Source of the DNA: Warburgia ugandensis
Lineage: Eukaryota > Streptophyta > Magnoliopsida > Canellales > Canellaceae
Direction: 5' to 3'
Length of the DNA stretch: 64,000 bases
NCBI GenBank assembly: GCA_035236585.1
Contig: CP141134.1
Coordinates: 19,460,414 to 19,524,413 of the forward strand
A program made the position numbers and the translations under genes. Below the pieces are notes generated by a model. It saw only the letters and a program-made list of their open reading frames with translations. It was not told the DNA's origin and searched no databases. Positions 44,956 to 58,048 of the stretch are shown here, one piece after another. Each line of letters begins with the position of its first letter. Position 1 is the stretch's first letter.

Positions 44956-47900
44956 GTGATACAGACACCTCTGTGGATGATTAGAGTGCTTTAATGGATA
45001 TTAGCCATTCATGGACATCTCAAGTAGGACCCCTTACATCTCTTGAGATTCCATTTAGGCATGTAGTGTAGAAGACATATCCAATTTTGACCTACAGTCT
45101 CTATTTGACCAATCACAAGATAGGAATGTAGGTTCATATGAAATCTCACTTGTGACTGTAGAATGGGAAGAAGAGTCAATTAATGTTCTAGCCCAACATC
45201 AATCACTCTAGGGTGCACATTAAAGGATGTTGAGGGATTAGGCCACATCAGTTCCTTGCCTCCAAAAGAACAAGAACAACCTTTTAGAGAAATGCAGAAC
45301 CCTCTTGACCCTTAACTACAGAAAAATGCACGGAAGGAGAAGGAATATTATATACTATTTGATATGGGCACTATTATTTCTCAATTTGGCAACCATTGGG
45401 ACCATTCACTTGGAGTTGGTCCCAAGAAATTAAGAATCATGGTGGTGCATCATGCTATATTGTTATCACCATGATACATCGTTGGGTGGAGAAAGTACAT
45501 AAAATACCATGAAATTCTGAAATGGAGTGAGTTTTCTAGGAACCCCTTTGGAGTTAAATAGTTTTAAGGTTTCATAATTAGTTAGTATATGTGTCATAGA
45601 GTTGCTTTTGCATCATCATTTTATATCTAGCATTTTTGGATACATCAACATATCAATGCCCTATCCCGGGAGTGCATATATTATCTTTCTCACCCTTTCC
45701 TTTTAGGTTTATTATTTTATTTGTCCATGTTATGTATTTTTAAACATTGAGGAAAATATTTAATTTAAGTTTGGGCTAGGGTAGTTAAATTTTTATGTGT
45801 CTCAAGTTTTTTCTTAGTTATTTTGAGTAATTTCTTTTGAATTTATTTTTATTAGAAATTAAAATTGTTAAATTTTTTGATAAAAACTTATTAAAGTTCC
45901 TTTACAAGGATGAGAATCCGTATCTTTTGAACTTCAGCTTATTATTAGATTTGTATCTAGTTAATTCAACCTCGTATCCTTTTTCTAAAGTATTCTATAA
46001 AAAGTTAAACTCAAAATAATTATTACACAAAATAGCTATATATATATAGTTTAAAGCAGAAAAGAAAATATAACTTGCAGCTCTTGAAGAAGATAAGTGG
46101 AGGCTATTAACCCATATGAGTTTAGAGCCATTCTTCCTTTTTGAGGATTATACATAAATTCAAAATTTTCTTCAAAGAATAAAACAATTTCCTAGTTGAT
46201 CTCATTATTCTTCATCTCGGTTAACTATTAGAAACTCATTTGAAAGACCATACCAGTTATCTCTTGAGTTTATGGTCAATTTAAGTCATATGAAATCTAG
46301 GACATGATAAAAGCCATCCTTAGTAAACCCAAAGCCTTTAGCCTTTTCTATTTTATTTTTCCACTAGTTAACCTCTTGAGCATTTTATAATGAACCTTTT
46401 CTTTGAGAACCCATTGACCATTACCTATTGAATCCTTATACCATATCCGTTACCTAGTTGTTTTGGAAAATATGTAGGGATCATTGAAGAAATATCTTGA
46501 GAAAATGTATGAATAATACAGTTCAGGAGATGAACATAAAAAAGGGAAGAAAAAGAGGAAAACAAAAGTCAAAAGAAATACTACATCAAAAAGTCAAATG
46601 AAAGATGAGTTAAGAAAATGATAGCCAATAACAAGGAAATGTTCACTCTCATGAGAAATGAGAAGTTGTGAATATATCTTTAGAAGACCTTTACATATCT
46701 TCTAGACAACCTTTCTTTATCCTTATACCCATTATTTTGATAACCCCATCCTAAACCCATGTTTCATCTTAATAGAAGTTCTAGTTGATCTTAAGAGGAA
46801 ATATGACTTTGATTATGGTTATGGATGAGTAGGGATTTTGGTAGAGTGTAACCTTCTAAATAGTTTATATCTTTTCATGAGACCATTACAATTCTTTCTA
46901 AGTTATCGTTCTTCCATGTAGAATATATGAGATTTTAAACTTGATAAATATTATTCTACTCACATATTCATGAGAGATTTACCCTTTTCTGAGTGACTTC
47001 TTTTTGAGTGTTAAAGTATATCCTATAAGATTTGAAGTCAAATCATACATTTAGATGGTAACTTAGGTTATAATTCCTTCGAGACTGATAATTATATATA
47101 TAGTAGCTATATCACACACTCACTTTCTAAGGTTTAATGAATTAATGGATATCTTTTGCATAAGGGTGGGATTTTGAACTATTGGTCATTTCTATTGGCA
47201 TGATAAAAGTTAAGAGTTTAATATAATATAAATATAAGAAGATTATCTAAGATACATGCATGAAGGATTTTTATAAGGTTTTTGAAAATGTTTATGGGTA
47301 TCATTTCCAAAAACCCTTACAAGACCACAACTCGTTCGCCAAGGGTAACCTAAGGGTTCAAAGGCTTTCTGCATATGCTAAATGAAGACAACAACACTTG
47401 TGAAAGTGATTAGAATATATATATATATATATATATATAGTTTTTCTTGAGGACTAGAAAAATTTAAGTCTAAGGATATACAGGCTACTCTTCTTTTCAA
47501 AGTTGGTTTTCTATTTAGGAAACCATTCTAACATTCAAGTCCAAGAAAGATTAAAACATCTAACCACTCCAATAGAAACTAGCCAACTATAATTTTCTTA
47601 TGCTCTTGTAATAGTGCAAAACATATGGTATGATGTGGTAATTGATAGGTGTGCGTGGCTCTTCTTTAAAGATAGTGAATGTATGCTTTTCTTGCCACCT
47701 TAGCATGTATGATATTTCAAAATGCATTGGAATTGACACTAAAACTCTCTTCACTAGAAAAATGTTGAAACTTAGGCTTCTTGTCTTGATCTGGATCATT
47801 AAAATTTCACCTCGAATTGATCTGGGCCATCTATTTCCATTTAATCTTAATTAGTCATCTGGGAAGTTGACTAGAATCTTGCTCTTTCATATTGATCTAC

Positions 47901-48143
47901 TATCTACAAAACATAGAAAAATGCTAATTAGTACTATTTTACAAGTGTTTTTGCACATACTTACATTAGATTGTCCATTGAACCTTGAAAGTACACCAAA
48001 TTATGATTATATAAAAAAATAAATATATTAGTGTAAATATATCCTATAAATGTGAAATTGGTTGATTTAAATGCACTAAAATAGTGCATAAGGTAGAGTT
48101 TTTGGTATAAAAAAGAACAATCAACAACACACTTACCAATAGA
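44956..48143. other. AT-rich repeat-derived DNA, nothing recognised
   Basis: No coding motif found. A TA microsatellite lies at 47414-47439. The rightmost part may belong to the older minus-strand Gypsy element whose gag is seen at 48144-48505. Confidence 0.4.
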
Positions 48144-48505
48144 ATGGCTAACGCATTAATGCTACTCATAATAAAATCTCTTTCTATAGGGTTTCATGCA
48201 AAGAGGCTAATGAGTAAAGGCAAGTTTGTTTGGCTGCATTTGTTTTTCCAAGAAAATCTTGAACAATTTAGGATAAGATATTGGAATGGGAGGAAATTTA
48301 ACATGTTCTCTCTTTGGGATGACAAAAGGAGTGTTAGTTGAACTGGATCGAGTTGTAGTATCAACAATAACCCTTCCTTGAGTTTGAGATCTACATACTT
48401 GAATCACTAAATTCTGAGTTGTAGCTACATTTCTTCTTTTAATAGAAGGAAGAAAACCATTTTGGATCTCTATTTCAACTTGTGTCTCTCCTTCCATGGG
48501 AAGGA
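48144..48505 (-). pseudogene. Older Gypsy element gag, C-terminal fragment
   Basis: The minus-strand frame 48497-48207 ends with PPIPISYPKLFKIFLEK, which fits the FxPIPMxYxELxPxLxxx motif found after the capsid in a common group of plant Gypsy gags. It is cut by element B; the preceding part of the same gag lies beyond B at 58049-58439. Confidence 0.6.
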
Positions 48506-50883
48506 TGTAATATCCTCAATTTTTAACTCTAAATTAGTAATAAAATAAATAAATTAAATTAAAAAATTCTATGAATAGAATTTGTTTTTGAAACCACTAA
48601 ATTTAGAAAGTACACGTCAATAGAAATTGAATATTATAAAGAACGTTGAAAATAGAGTTCGGATGAGAGAGATATGAACATTTTAAGTTACCAGGGCAAT
48701 TGGAGAGAGGCAGTGGTCTGCCTTTCCCTACGAATTAATTGGATCTACAACTACAAAAGCAGGTTCCCTTTCCATGCCCACGCCAAACAACTACAGAAAA
48801 ACTCTAACTTTCCCATTTGCACATAGCTAACACGAACGAAAGTTTGCAAGCGCCATAGTGCTTTGATCTCCTATCTTCGGCTTTAATCGGGTAAGCCACA
48901 CACTCTAACTTGTTAATCACCTTGTTTTCCATCTTTCCCCTCACGGATTCTGGCTGGATTTGGGCTAAATGGCCATTGGATGGCCTATGGAATTAAAATC
49001 GTGGATCATGGTTAGACCCACATTAAGGACACCTCAGATGATAGATATGAGCCGTTCAATGTGATCTTTGGACCCAAAAGCCCTATGAACGGTGAAAACA
49101 TATAAAAAAATTAGAGCATTTGGGGCTCTGATCAAGCTAAAAGAAGATGGACAGCTTGGGTTCATCGTCCCTGATGGACGATGCACCCAAGACACCAACT
49201 GGGACCCCCAGGCATGGATGACACATGGGAGCGCTCCGTCGCACTCACGTGGACACGGGGACGCTGTCGTGGGCTATCATAGGTGGTCAGAACGCCTAGC
49301 GTCTTGGAAACCAGGATGCATGCGGGGAGCATCCCAGCTACCAGGACGCACGCAGTGCGTTCTAGAATCGCTGCATCCCAGGGATGCCAGTTTAGTTGAT
49401 CAAACCTAAGAAAACGTACTCAATTAATTAGATCAGGCCTTAGAACCTAAACAATTGAATGATTTAAAGGATGAATTGATGAATTTAAGGAATGAATTAG
49501 AAATGTTCAGCTAAGAATTGATTTGGACCATTGATTTAAACTAGAGTTTGGAAATTGTTGATTTAAGAGTGATCTGAATGTCGGATTAAGGCATAAACTT
49601 TAGATACACATTTAAAATGAGTAGATGAACATGAAATGACATTGTTTAATGATGAATAAGATCATAATTAATGATCTAATCATAAATAGAGACCTTAAAG
49701 AATGATCCAATGGTTGGATCACTATAGGTTCTATGGAGAGGAAATGAATAACACGAAATAGTGATGTGATGTTGACAGGTGCATCAGAGCACGCGGTTTG
49801 AGAGAAGTACGTGCTTGATCTGATTTGGTTGTATTCTCATTGAGGTAGGTGACAACATTTAATGTTATGTTTTAATTTCTAAAACCTTGCATTATCATAG
49901 CATCATAGTTGTTTGTGATTGATTGCCACTTGTTTATTTAGTCTGAGATCTTGTGAGATTCAAAGTTTTATGCTATGATCGATATGAGATTTCGATAGTG
50001 TATTGAATCGATTTTCATGATCAATTGTTTTATGGTATTGATACCATGTATCTTATGTATGATTAGTAATTATCTTTCTTTATTGCATCATTGAGATTGG
50101 TGGGTTTTCATAAAAAGGTGGCTAGTCTTTTGAGAGGCTAACCCTGTGATGAGGGATGTGCCTTGGGAATTGTGAGCCACGAGTTCTCTTGGTTTTACGA
50201 GATACGCAATTTTTGTGTTTTGTGATTTATGATGGGTGCTCTCACCCGGTGGATGTCATGCTAGGAGGAAGTAGGGCCAGCCACACACCCTTTGGAATTG
50301 TGATGTGATTTATGATGTGATAGACACCTGCCCACAGATGGCTTTCGGTAGGGGTTTGGTAACATGGATAGTCCATACTACTAGTCTGGGCCTTTCCATG
50401 GAGACGGACGTTAAGTATCCCGTTATGGTGTCGATGGGAGTGGCGGTGGTTGATAGATAGCTCGATGTTAGTGATTAGATGTACTACAATTTAAACCTAT
50501 TTTATTGACTGCATAACTTCATTAGATGGATTTGATTATAACATTTATATATATTATGAACATGTCTTTAAGTATGGTGGAATGTTGTGATGGATAGACC
50601 CTGGGCCACATTATTATGTTTTTTGAATATTTATTGTTTTAAAAATAAAGGCATTATTGATTTTGATGTTGGATTTGATATTAGTATTGTCTTAAATTTA
50701 TTATTGCATACTTATATTTGTCTTTTAATCGTGGTCATAATGTTTTTGGAAAAAGGAGATAACACCCGGAGTTTTAAAGTAAATATTCTAATATAATAAT
50801 AAATAAAACCTTTTAATTTTGGGATCCTGACTATAATAATAATAATTATTATAAAAAATGTTATAATAACCTGAGGTGTTACA
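48506..50883 (+). repeat. 5' LTR of element B, 2,378 bp
   Basis: TGTAATATCC...GAGGTGTTACA. Roughly nine in ten bases match the 3' LTR where aligned by eye, but it lacks a block of about 190 bp present in the 3' LTR (near 56365-56560) and a shorter block near 48705. Confidence 0.92.
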
Positions 50884-50885
50884 GT

Positions 50886-50897
50886 TGGTATCAGAGC
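50886..50897 (+). promoter_or_regulatory. Primer binding site of element B (initiator Met-tRNA)
   Basis: TGGTATCAGAGC, two bases after the LTR. Confidence 0.93.
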
Positions 50898-51021
50898 CGA
50901 GTCTATTCCATCATAATCCTTACAAAGGTCCACTTATATGTAGATGATAGTCCATGAATTATAGTTAACGAAGAACTAAGAGGGAGGAACTTACACTCAG
51001 TGATATTTGAATCCCTGACAG

Positions 51022-52180
51022 ATGGTTCCTTGAAGAAGGACAAGGTCCACCCCTGCTATGCTAGTTGCTCCACCTGCTGAGTCCTCTGATCAAGGGGATA
51101 GCGATACTGAGTTGGTGAATAGGGTGATGCTAGGGTCGATACCCCTCATACAACAACAGATTAGGACTGCGGTTCAAGTTGTGAACCTTAACCCTACGAC
51201 ACTACCTCTAGTGGCACCAATGGATGCATCTGTTCACTCTACCCTCTAGATGCAGGCACCACCAACACCTAAGACCATAGAGGGTGATGCTTTTATTGTT
51301 CTTAAGAAGATAGATAAACTATTAGAATGATTCCAGAATATGGTGCCACCCTTCTATGGTGATGGTGATACTGAGGAGGCTGAGCGACGGTTATTTGAGA
51401 TAGAGAGGACATTCGATGCAATGATGATTGCACCAGAGGATTAGGTCTGGGTAGATGCCTACCTACTAAAGGGTGAGGCAGGCTTTTGGTGGTAGAATTT
51501 TACATGTACGCTACCAGACCCTACATAGATGATGACATAGGAGACCTTTAAATAGGCTTTTAATACTCAGTACTTTCCACCTCATGCATTACAATCACTG
51601 AAGAAAGAATTTGCCACCCTGGAGCACAGAGATATGATTGTTCAACAATACTTGAACCAATTTACCCGACTGAGGAGGTTTGCTCCCAATGTGCTTGCCT
51701 CAGATAAGGAGGTAACGAACATATTTGTGGATGGATTGACACCTTGGCTAAGAGATCGGGTGATTACTTCATGACCCATGCTGGAGAAGAATTCTCTTAG
51801 GACTAGAGAGAGCACCTACCAGCCCACTAAGGGCAAGAGACCTTTTAGTACTATTTAGGCACATAGAGCACCAGGTTATCAGCCATAAACCAAGATTATG
51901 AGAGACATAGAGAAGAAGAGATGTGACAGGTGCAAGGGTTGGCACCCTGGGCAAGGGTGTAGTAGATTTGACAGACCACAGCATCAGAGGCAATCCCAGT
52001 AGCAGCGACAACACTAGCCACCTTTCCAGAGACAGCCATATAGGTGCTTTGGCTGTGGAGAAGTGAGACATTTTCTTAAAGACCGTCCTAAGGTACGAAT
52101 GGAGAAGCAGGCCAAGGTGGGTGCAGAGACAGCTACGGTGTCACGTAGTCAAGGACAAATGTTTGCCATCACATCAAGGC
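51022..52180 (+). pseudogene. Element B gag, inactivated
   Basis: ATG at 51022 is kept, but codon 4 is TGA (51031; an Arg CGA in A). Further in-frame stops fall at 51328 (TGA), 51442 (TAG) and 51493 (TAG, CAG in A). Capsid remnants match A throughout (FEIERTFDAM, KKEFATLEHRDM). A deletion around 51775 removes about 30 residues before EKNSLRT. Knuckle remnant CFGCGEVRHFLKDR has lost its last Cys. Confidence 0.9.
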
Positions 52181-52860
52181 AGGCACATGCCTCGAACTAG
52201 GTCGTTGAAGGTACTCTTTTAGTCTCAGACCGACATGTCAGGGCCCTCTTTGACACAAGGTCCACTCATACTTTTATTTCATGCATTTTTGCATCTTGCC
52301 TTGATGTATGCGTACATAATGGCACCCGTGGGAGAGATAGTAGAGGTTACTAAGTATCTCTAGGAGATACCCATGGGGATATCAGGCATGAGGATGGACT
52401 CAGACTTCATTTTAGTAGACTTGGTAGACTACGGTGTTATATTATGAATGGATTGGTTAGCTAACTACTGGGCTACCATATATTGCCATAAGAAGTGGAT
52501 TATTTTTTATATACCTGGGCAACCAGAAATTTTGTTCCAGGGCAAAAAAAAGTCTAGCAAGTACATGCATCATCTCTGCTGTGAGAGCGACACAGTTTTA
52601 TTTATGAGGGTGTAGAGCATTTCTCGCTTATGTGACCGTTGAGGAAAGAAGGTAGCCACAAATTGAAGATATTGATGTTGTCTATGAGTTTGTAGATGTT
52701 TTTCCTAAGGAGTTAGCAGGATTGCCGCCAAGTAGAGAGATTAACTTTACTATTGACTTGGTGCCATGTACATCACCTATCTCTAAGGCACCATACAGAA
52801 TGACCCCAGTAGAGTTAAGAGAGCTTAAAGTATAGTTGCAAGAGTTACTTGATAAGGGCT
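52181..52860 (+). pseudogene. Element B protease, inactivated
   Basis: The active-site triad reads DTR (52252-52260; DTG in A) because GGG became AGG. About 40 bases are missing after LDVCVHN compared with A. MDWLANYWA and [12 protein letters not shown] follow. Confidence 0.85.
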
Positions 52861-54070
52861 TCATTAGGTTGAGCGGGTCTCCCTAGGGAGCACCAATCCT
52901 TTTTGTGAAGAAAAAGGACAGGTCACTGAGACTATGCATTGACTATCGGTTGCTAAATAGTGCTACTGTAAAGAACCAACACCCTTTGCCACGCATAGAT
53001 GACTTATTTGATTAGCTCCAATCAGCATGAGTGTTCTTCAAGATAGACCTGAGATCAGGATACTATTAGTTGAGGGTTAGAGAAGAGGACATCTCGAAAA
53101 CTGCTTTTAGGAGTTGCTATGGTCAATATGAGTTTTTAGTGATGCCATTTGGAGTAACCAACACACCTGCAGTGTTCATGGATCTAATGAATCGTGTCTT
53201 CCAAGCTTACTTGGATAAGTTTGTAATTGTCTTTGTTGATGACATCTTAGTTTACTTGCCTAGTCATGAAGCACACAAGGAGCATCTCCACACGGTATTA
53301 GACACACTTCGTTGACATCGTTTGTATGCCAGGTTCAGTAAATGTGATTTTTGGTTAGATTAGGTGCACTTTTTTAGGCATGTGGTATCTAAGGATGGAG
53401 TGGCTGTAGACCTGGCGAAGGTTGAGGCAGTGCTACATTGGGAGAGACCCAAGACGGTGACAGAGATACGTAGTTTTCTTGGTTTGGTAGGATATTATAG
53501 TCGATTCATTGAGGGATTCTCGAAGATTGCGTTACCTTTGACTACCCTGACTAGGAAGGAAACTTAGTTTGTTTGGACCGATGCCTGTGAGGAGAGCTTC
53601 CAAGAGCTCAAGAAGAGACTTACTACTGCTCCAGTGTTGAAATTACCATCAAGTGCACACGGTTATGTGGTTTATTACAATGCCTTGGGTAAAGGACTTG
53701 GAGAGGTGTTGATGCAGCGTGGGAAGGTAATTACCTATGCGTTGAGATAGCTTAAGACACATGAGGTGAATTACCTGACACGTGATCTAGAGTTAGCAGC
53801 AGTGGTATTTGTACTAAAGTCCTGGAGTCATTATCTATATAGCAAGAAGTTTGAGGTATTCATTGATCATAAGATCCTCAAGTACTTATTTACTCAGAGT
53901 GATTTGAACATGAGGTAGTGTATATGGATGGAATATCTTAAGGATTTCGATTTCACCGTACAATACCTCCTAGGGAAGGCTAACATCATCGCAGATGCCT
54001 TGAGTAGGAAGTCTCGAGTAATGATTGCCAATTTGTCAACTCGGTCTAAATTCCTCAATAGGATATTAGA
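52861..54070 (+). pseudogene. Element B reverse transcriptase and RNase H, inactivated
   Basis: RT motifs: [48 protein letters not shown] and the catalytic FVDD box at 53232-53243, which is intact. RNase H follows with FTVQYLLGKANIIADALSRK at about 53949-54012. Stops at CAG-type codons break the frame repeatedly (for example before VHFFRHV and after TRKET). Confidence 0.92.
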
Positions 54071-55280
54071 GGCACAAATCTGGCAGACAGGACAGATTTT
54101 ATGAGAGGACCAGATGGAGGAGTTATATTCAAGGGTAGATTGGTGGTATCGACAGATGATGATTTGAAGCGTGAATTACTTCAGGAGGCACACCAATCCC
54201 AGTATACAATCCATCTTGGAGGTACAAAGATTTATCATGACCTTAGGAGACACTTTTGGTGGAACAGAATGAAGAAGGATGTTGGGGAGTGCGTGGCACG
54301 GCGTCTGACCTGTCAGCAGGTCAAGCAGAGCATCAACTATCATTTGGGTTACTTCAGACATTGAATCTCCCTACGTGGAAGTGGGATCATATTACCATGG
54401 ATTTCATTGTAGGCCTTCTGAGGACTATTAGCAGACATGATATGATATGGGTTGTTGTGGACAAATTGACCAAGTTCGCTCATTTTCTTCCTATCACGCA
54501 GAATCAAATGGTGGACAGTGTAGAAAAATTGTATGTCAAGGAGATCATAAGTCTACATGGAGTTCCCTTGACGATTATATTAGATTGAGACACTCGGTTT
54601 ACCTCTAAGTACTGAAAGAGTACACAAGAGGCTTTAGGATCGAGGCTTAAATATAGTATGACATTCCACCCTCAAACAGATGGTCAGACTGAGAGGACCA
54701 TCCAGATGATTGAGGATATGCTACGGGCTTGTGTTATGGATTAGAAGGGTAGCTAGGAGGATCATTTACCACTGGTAGAGTTTGCTTATAATAATAGTTA
54801 TCAGGCAAGTATTGGCATGGCTCCATATAAGGCACTTAATGGTAAGCCTTGTTGGTCACCCTTATGTTGGAGTGATGTAGGAGAGAGACACATAGTGAAG
54901 TCTGAGTTGGTGGAAGAGTGTGCAGAGAAAGTTCCACTTAATTGAAAGAGATTTTTGGTAGCTCACAACCACCAAAAGAGTTATGCTGATCAGAGGCAAA
55001 AAGACCTAGAGTTCTTCCAAGGTGAGCACGTATTCTTAAAGGTTTCTCTTATGAAAGGAGTGATGATATTTGGGAATAAAGGAAAACTTAGCCCTAGGTA
55101 CATTGGGCCTTTTGAGATTTTATGCAAAGTTGGGTCAGTAGCACACCAGTTAGCCTTACCACGACAGTTGGCGAATGTACACGATGTCTTCCATGTATCT
55201 ATGCTGAGGAAGTCCGTGCCAGACCCATCACATGTGGTGGAGCGGATCCCAGGAGAGTTATAGCCTGATATGACATATGA
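54071..55280 (+). pseudogene. Element B integrase, inactivated
   Basis: The zinc-binding part has HLGGTKIYHDLRRHFWW and LTCQQVK (the other Cys of the CxxC pair is Arg). A one-base deletion near 54330 shifts the frame into WDHITMDFIVGL (first catalytic Asp), then FHPQTDGQTERTIQ and the GPFEIL module. Stops include TGA near 54586. Confidence 0.9.
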
Positions 55281-55460
55281 GGAGAAATCTGTGCCTATAC
55301 TGGATAAGAAAGTCAAGGAGTTGAGGACTAAAACTATTCCATTAGTTAAGGTCCTTACACAACATCATTCATTGTAGGAGACCACATGGGATGCAGAAGA
55401 TGAGATGAGGATCCACCCTTACATAGAGGTCTGTACTGAAATTTCAAGGATGAAATTTTT
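55281..55460 (+). pseudogene. Element B chromodomain
   Basis: VPILDKKVKELRTKTIPLVK, then HHSL, stop, ETTWDAEDEMR: the chromodomain that ends Tekay-type integrases. In the family it directs integration to heterochromatin. One CAA/CAG- or GAG-type codon has become TAG. Confidence 0.85.
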
Positions 55461-55475
55461 ATAAGGTGGGAAGGA

Positions 55476-58040
55476 TGTAATATTCTCAAATTTTAACTCT
55501 AAATTAGTAATAAAATAAATTAATTAAAGTAAAAAAAATTCTATGAATATAATTTGATTTTGAAACCACTAAAATTTAGAAAGTACACGTTGATAGGAAT
55601 TGAATGGTATAAAGAACGTCAAAAACAGAGTTCGGATGAGAGAGATATGAACATTTTAAATTATATGGGTAATTTGGTAATTAGGCAGGGACACAAATTA
55701 GAGGGGGTTGTTTTGATAACGGCACCCCCTTTCCATCCCTAACTTGTAGCAGGCGGAGAGAGGTGGTGATCTGCCTTTCCCTGCGAATTAATCAGATCTA
55801 CAACTACAAAAGCAGATTCCCTTTCCATTTCCACGTCAAACAACTAGAGAAAAACCCTAGCTTTCCCCGTTGCACGTCATTAACACGAACAAAAGTTTAC
55901 ACACGTCATAAGGCTCTGATCTCCTATCTTCAGCTCTCATCGGGTAAGCCACACACTCTAACTTGTTAATCACCTTGTTTTCCAACTTTCTCCTCATAGA
56001 TCTGGGCTGGATTTGGGTTGAATGGCCATTAGATGGCCTAGGGAATCAAAACCATTGACCATGGTTAGACCCACATTAAGGACACCTCAGATGATAGGTC
56101 TGAGCCATTCAATGTGATCTTTGGACCCAAAAGCCCTAGGAACAGTGAAAAGAAATAAAAAATCAAAGCATCTAGGGCTTCTATCAAGCCAAAAGAAGAT
56201 GGATAGCTCAGGTTCATCGTCCCCGATGGACAATGCACCTACACAGGAGCGCTCCGTTGCTCGCTGTCAAGGATGGCCAAAATGCCTGGCATCTTGGAAA
56301 CTAGGACGCATGTGGGGAGCATCTTGGCAACTGGAATCGGTGCGCCCCGGGGACACCAGTATAAATTGGCGTAAACCATTCTGCCAGTATAAACTAGTGT
56401 AAAACAGGATTTTTTATTGAATTTTGATATGAAATGGTTTTTCTGAGATTCTAGAGGCTACAAAAGCCTGATCTTCAATCTGAAAGGTCCATTGGAATCG
56501 TCTTAATAAAGCAGACATGAATTTAACCTCTAAACTTTGGTCTGAGCATAATTAGTTAATCAAACCTAAGAAAATATACTCAATTAATTAGATTAGGCCG
56601 ATCAAAGGATGATCAGGCCTTAGAACTTAAATAATTAAATGATTTAAAGGATGAATTGATGAATCTAAGGAATAGATTAGGAATGTTCAGCTTAGAATTG
56701 ATCTAGACCATTGATTTAAACTAGATTTTAAAAATTGTTGATCTGAGAGTGATCTGACCGTCGGATTAAGGCATGAACTTTAGATACACATTTAAAATGA
56801 GTAGATGAACATGAAATGACATTGTTTAATGATGAATAAGATCACAATTAATGATCTAATCATAAATAGAGACCTTAAAGGAGGATCCAATGGTTGAATG
56901 GCTATAGGTTCTATGGAGAGGAAATAAATAGCACAAAATAGTGTTGTGATACTGATAGGTGCATCGGAGCATGCAGTTTGAGAGAAATACATGCTTGATC
57001 TGATTTGGTTGTATTCTCATTGAGGCAGGTGATGACATTTAATGTTATATTTTGATTTTTAAAACCTTTCATTATCATAGCATCATGGTTGATTGTGATG
57101 ATTGTCTCTTGTTTATTTAGTTTGAGATTTTGTGAGATTCAAAGTTTTATGCTATGATTGATATGCGATTTCGATAGTGTATTGAATGGGTTTTCATGAT
57201 CAATTGTTTTATGGTATTGATACCTCGTATCTTATGTATGATTAGTGGGTTTTCATAAATAAATAAAATAGGTGGTGGAGGCTTCGTGGCTAGTCCTTTA
57301 AGAGGCTAACCCCAAGATGAGAGGTGTGCTTTGGGGATTGTGAGCCACGAGTGCTCTTAGTTTTACAAGATATGAACTTTTTGTGTTTTATGATTTATGA
57401 CAGGTGCTCTCACCTGATAGATGTCATGCTAGGAGGTTGTAGGGCAGGTCAGCCACCCTGTGGCTTTCTGTAGAGGTGATAGACACCTGTCCACATATGG
57501 CTTTTTGTAGAGGTTTGGTAACATGGATAGTCCACACTACTGGTCTGAGCCTTTTCATTGGGACAAACGTTAAGTCTCCCATTATGGTGTCGACAGAGAG
57601 CAGCGGCGGTTGATAGATAGCTCGATGTTAGTGATTAGATGGACTACAATTTGAGCCTATTTTATGAACTGTATACCTTTCTTAGATGGATTTGATTATG
57701 ACATTTATATACATTATGGACATGTCTTTAAGTATGGTGGAATGTTATGATGGATAGACCCTGGTCCACATTATTATTATTTTGGATATTTATTGTTTTA
57801 AAAATAAAGGCACTGTTGATTTTGATGTTGGATTTGATATTAGTATTGTTTTAAGTTTATTACTGCATACTTATATTTATCTTTTAATCGTGGTCGTGAT
57901 GTTTTTGAAAAAAGGAGATAACACCCAGAGGTTTTTAAGTAAATGTTCTAATACAATAATGAATAAAACCTTTTGATTTTGGGATCTTGACTATAATTAT
58001 TATTATTATAAAAAATGTTATAATAACCCAAGGTGTTACA
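55476..58040 (+). repeat. 3' LTR of element B, 2,565 bp
   Basis: TGTAATATTC...AAGGTGTTACA. It keeps TTTTGATAACGGCACCCCC (55711) and short repeat units CCAGTATAAA (56356-56405) related to those of LTR A. Confidence 0.92.
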
Positions 58041-58048
58041 TGTTTGTA

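Larger units (their letters stand above)
48506..58040 (+). mobile_element. Tekay-like chromodomain Ty3/Gypsy element B, complete, decayed
   Basis: 5' LTR 48506-50883, Met-tRNA primer site 50886-50897, gag, protease, RT, RNase H, integrase and chromodomain (51022-55460), purine-rich tract AAGGTGGGAAGGA (55463-55475), 3' LTR 55476-58040. Domain order (integrase after RT) defines Ty3/Gypsy, and the chromodomain puts it in the chromoviruses. Target duplication: left flank AAGGA (48501-48505); AAGGA also occurs on the right, but eight bases after the LTR (58049-58053). Confidence 0.93.
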
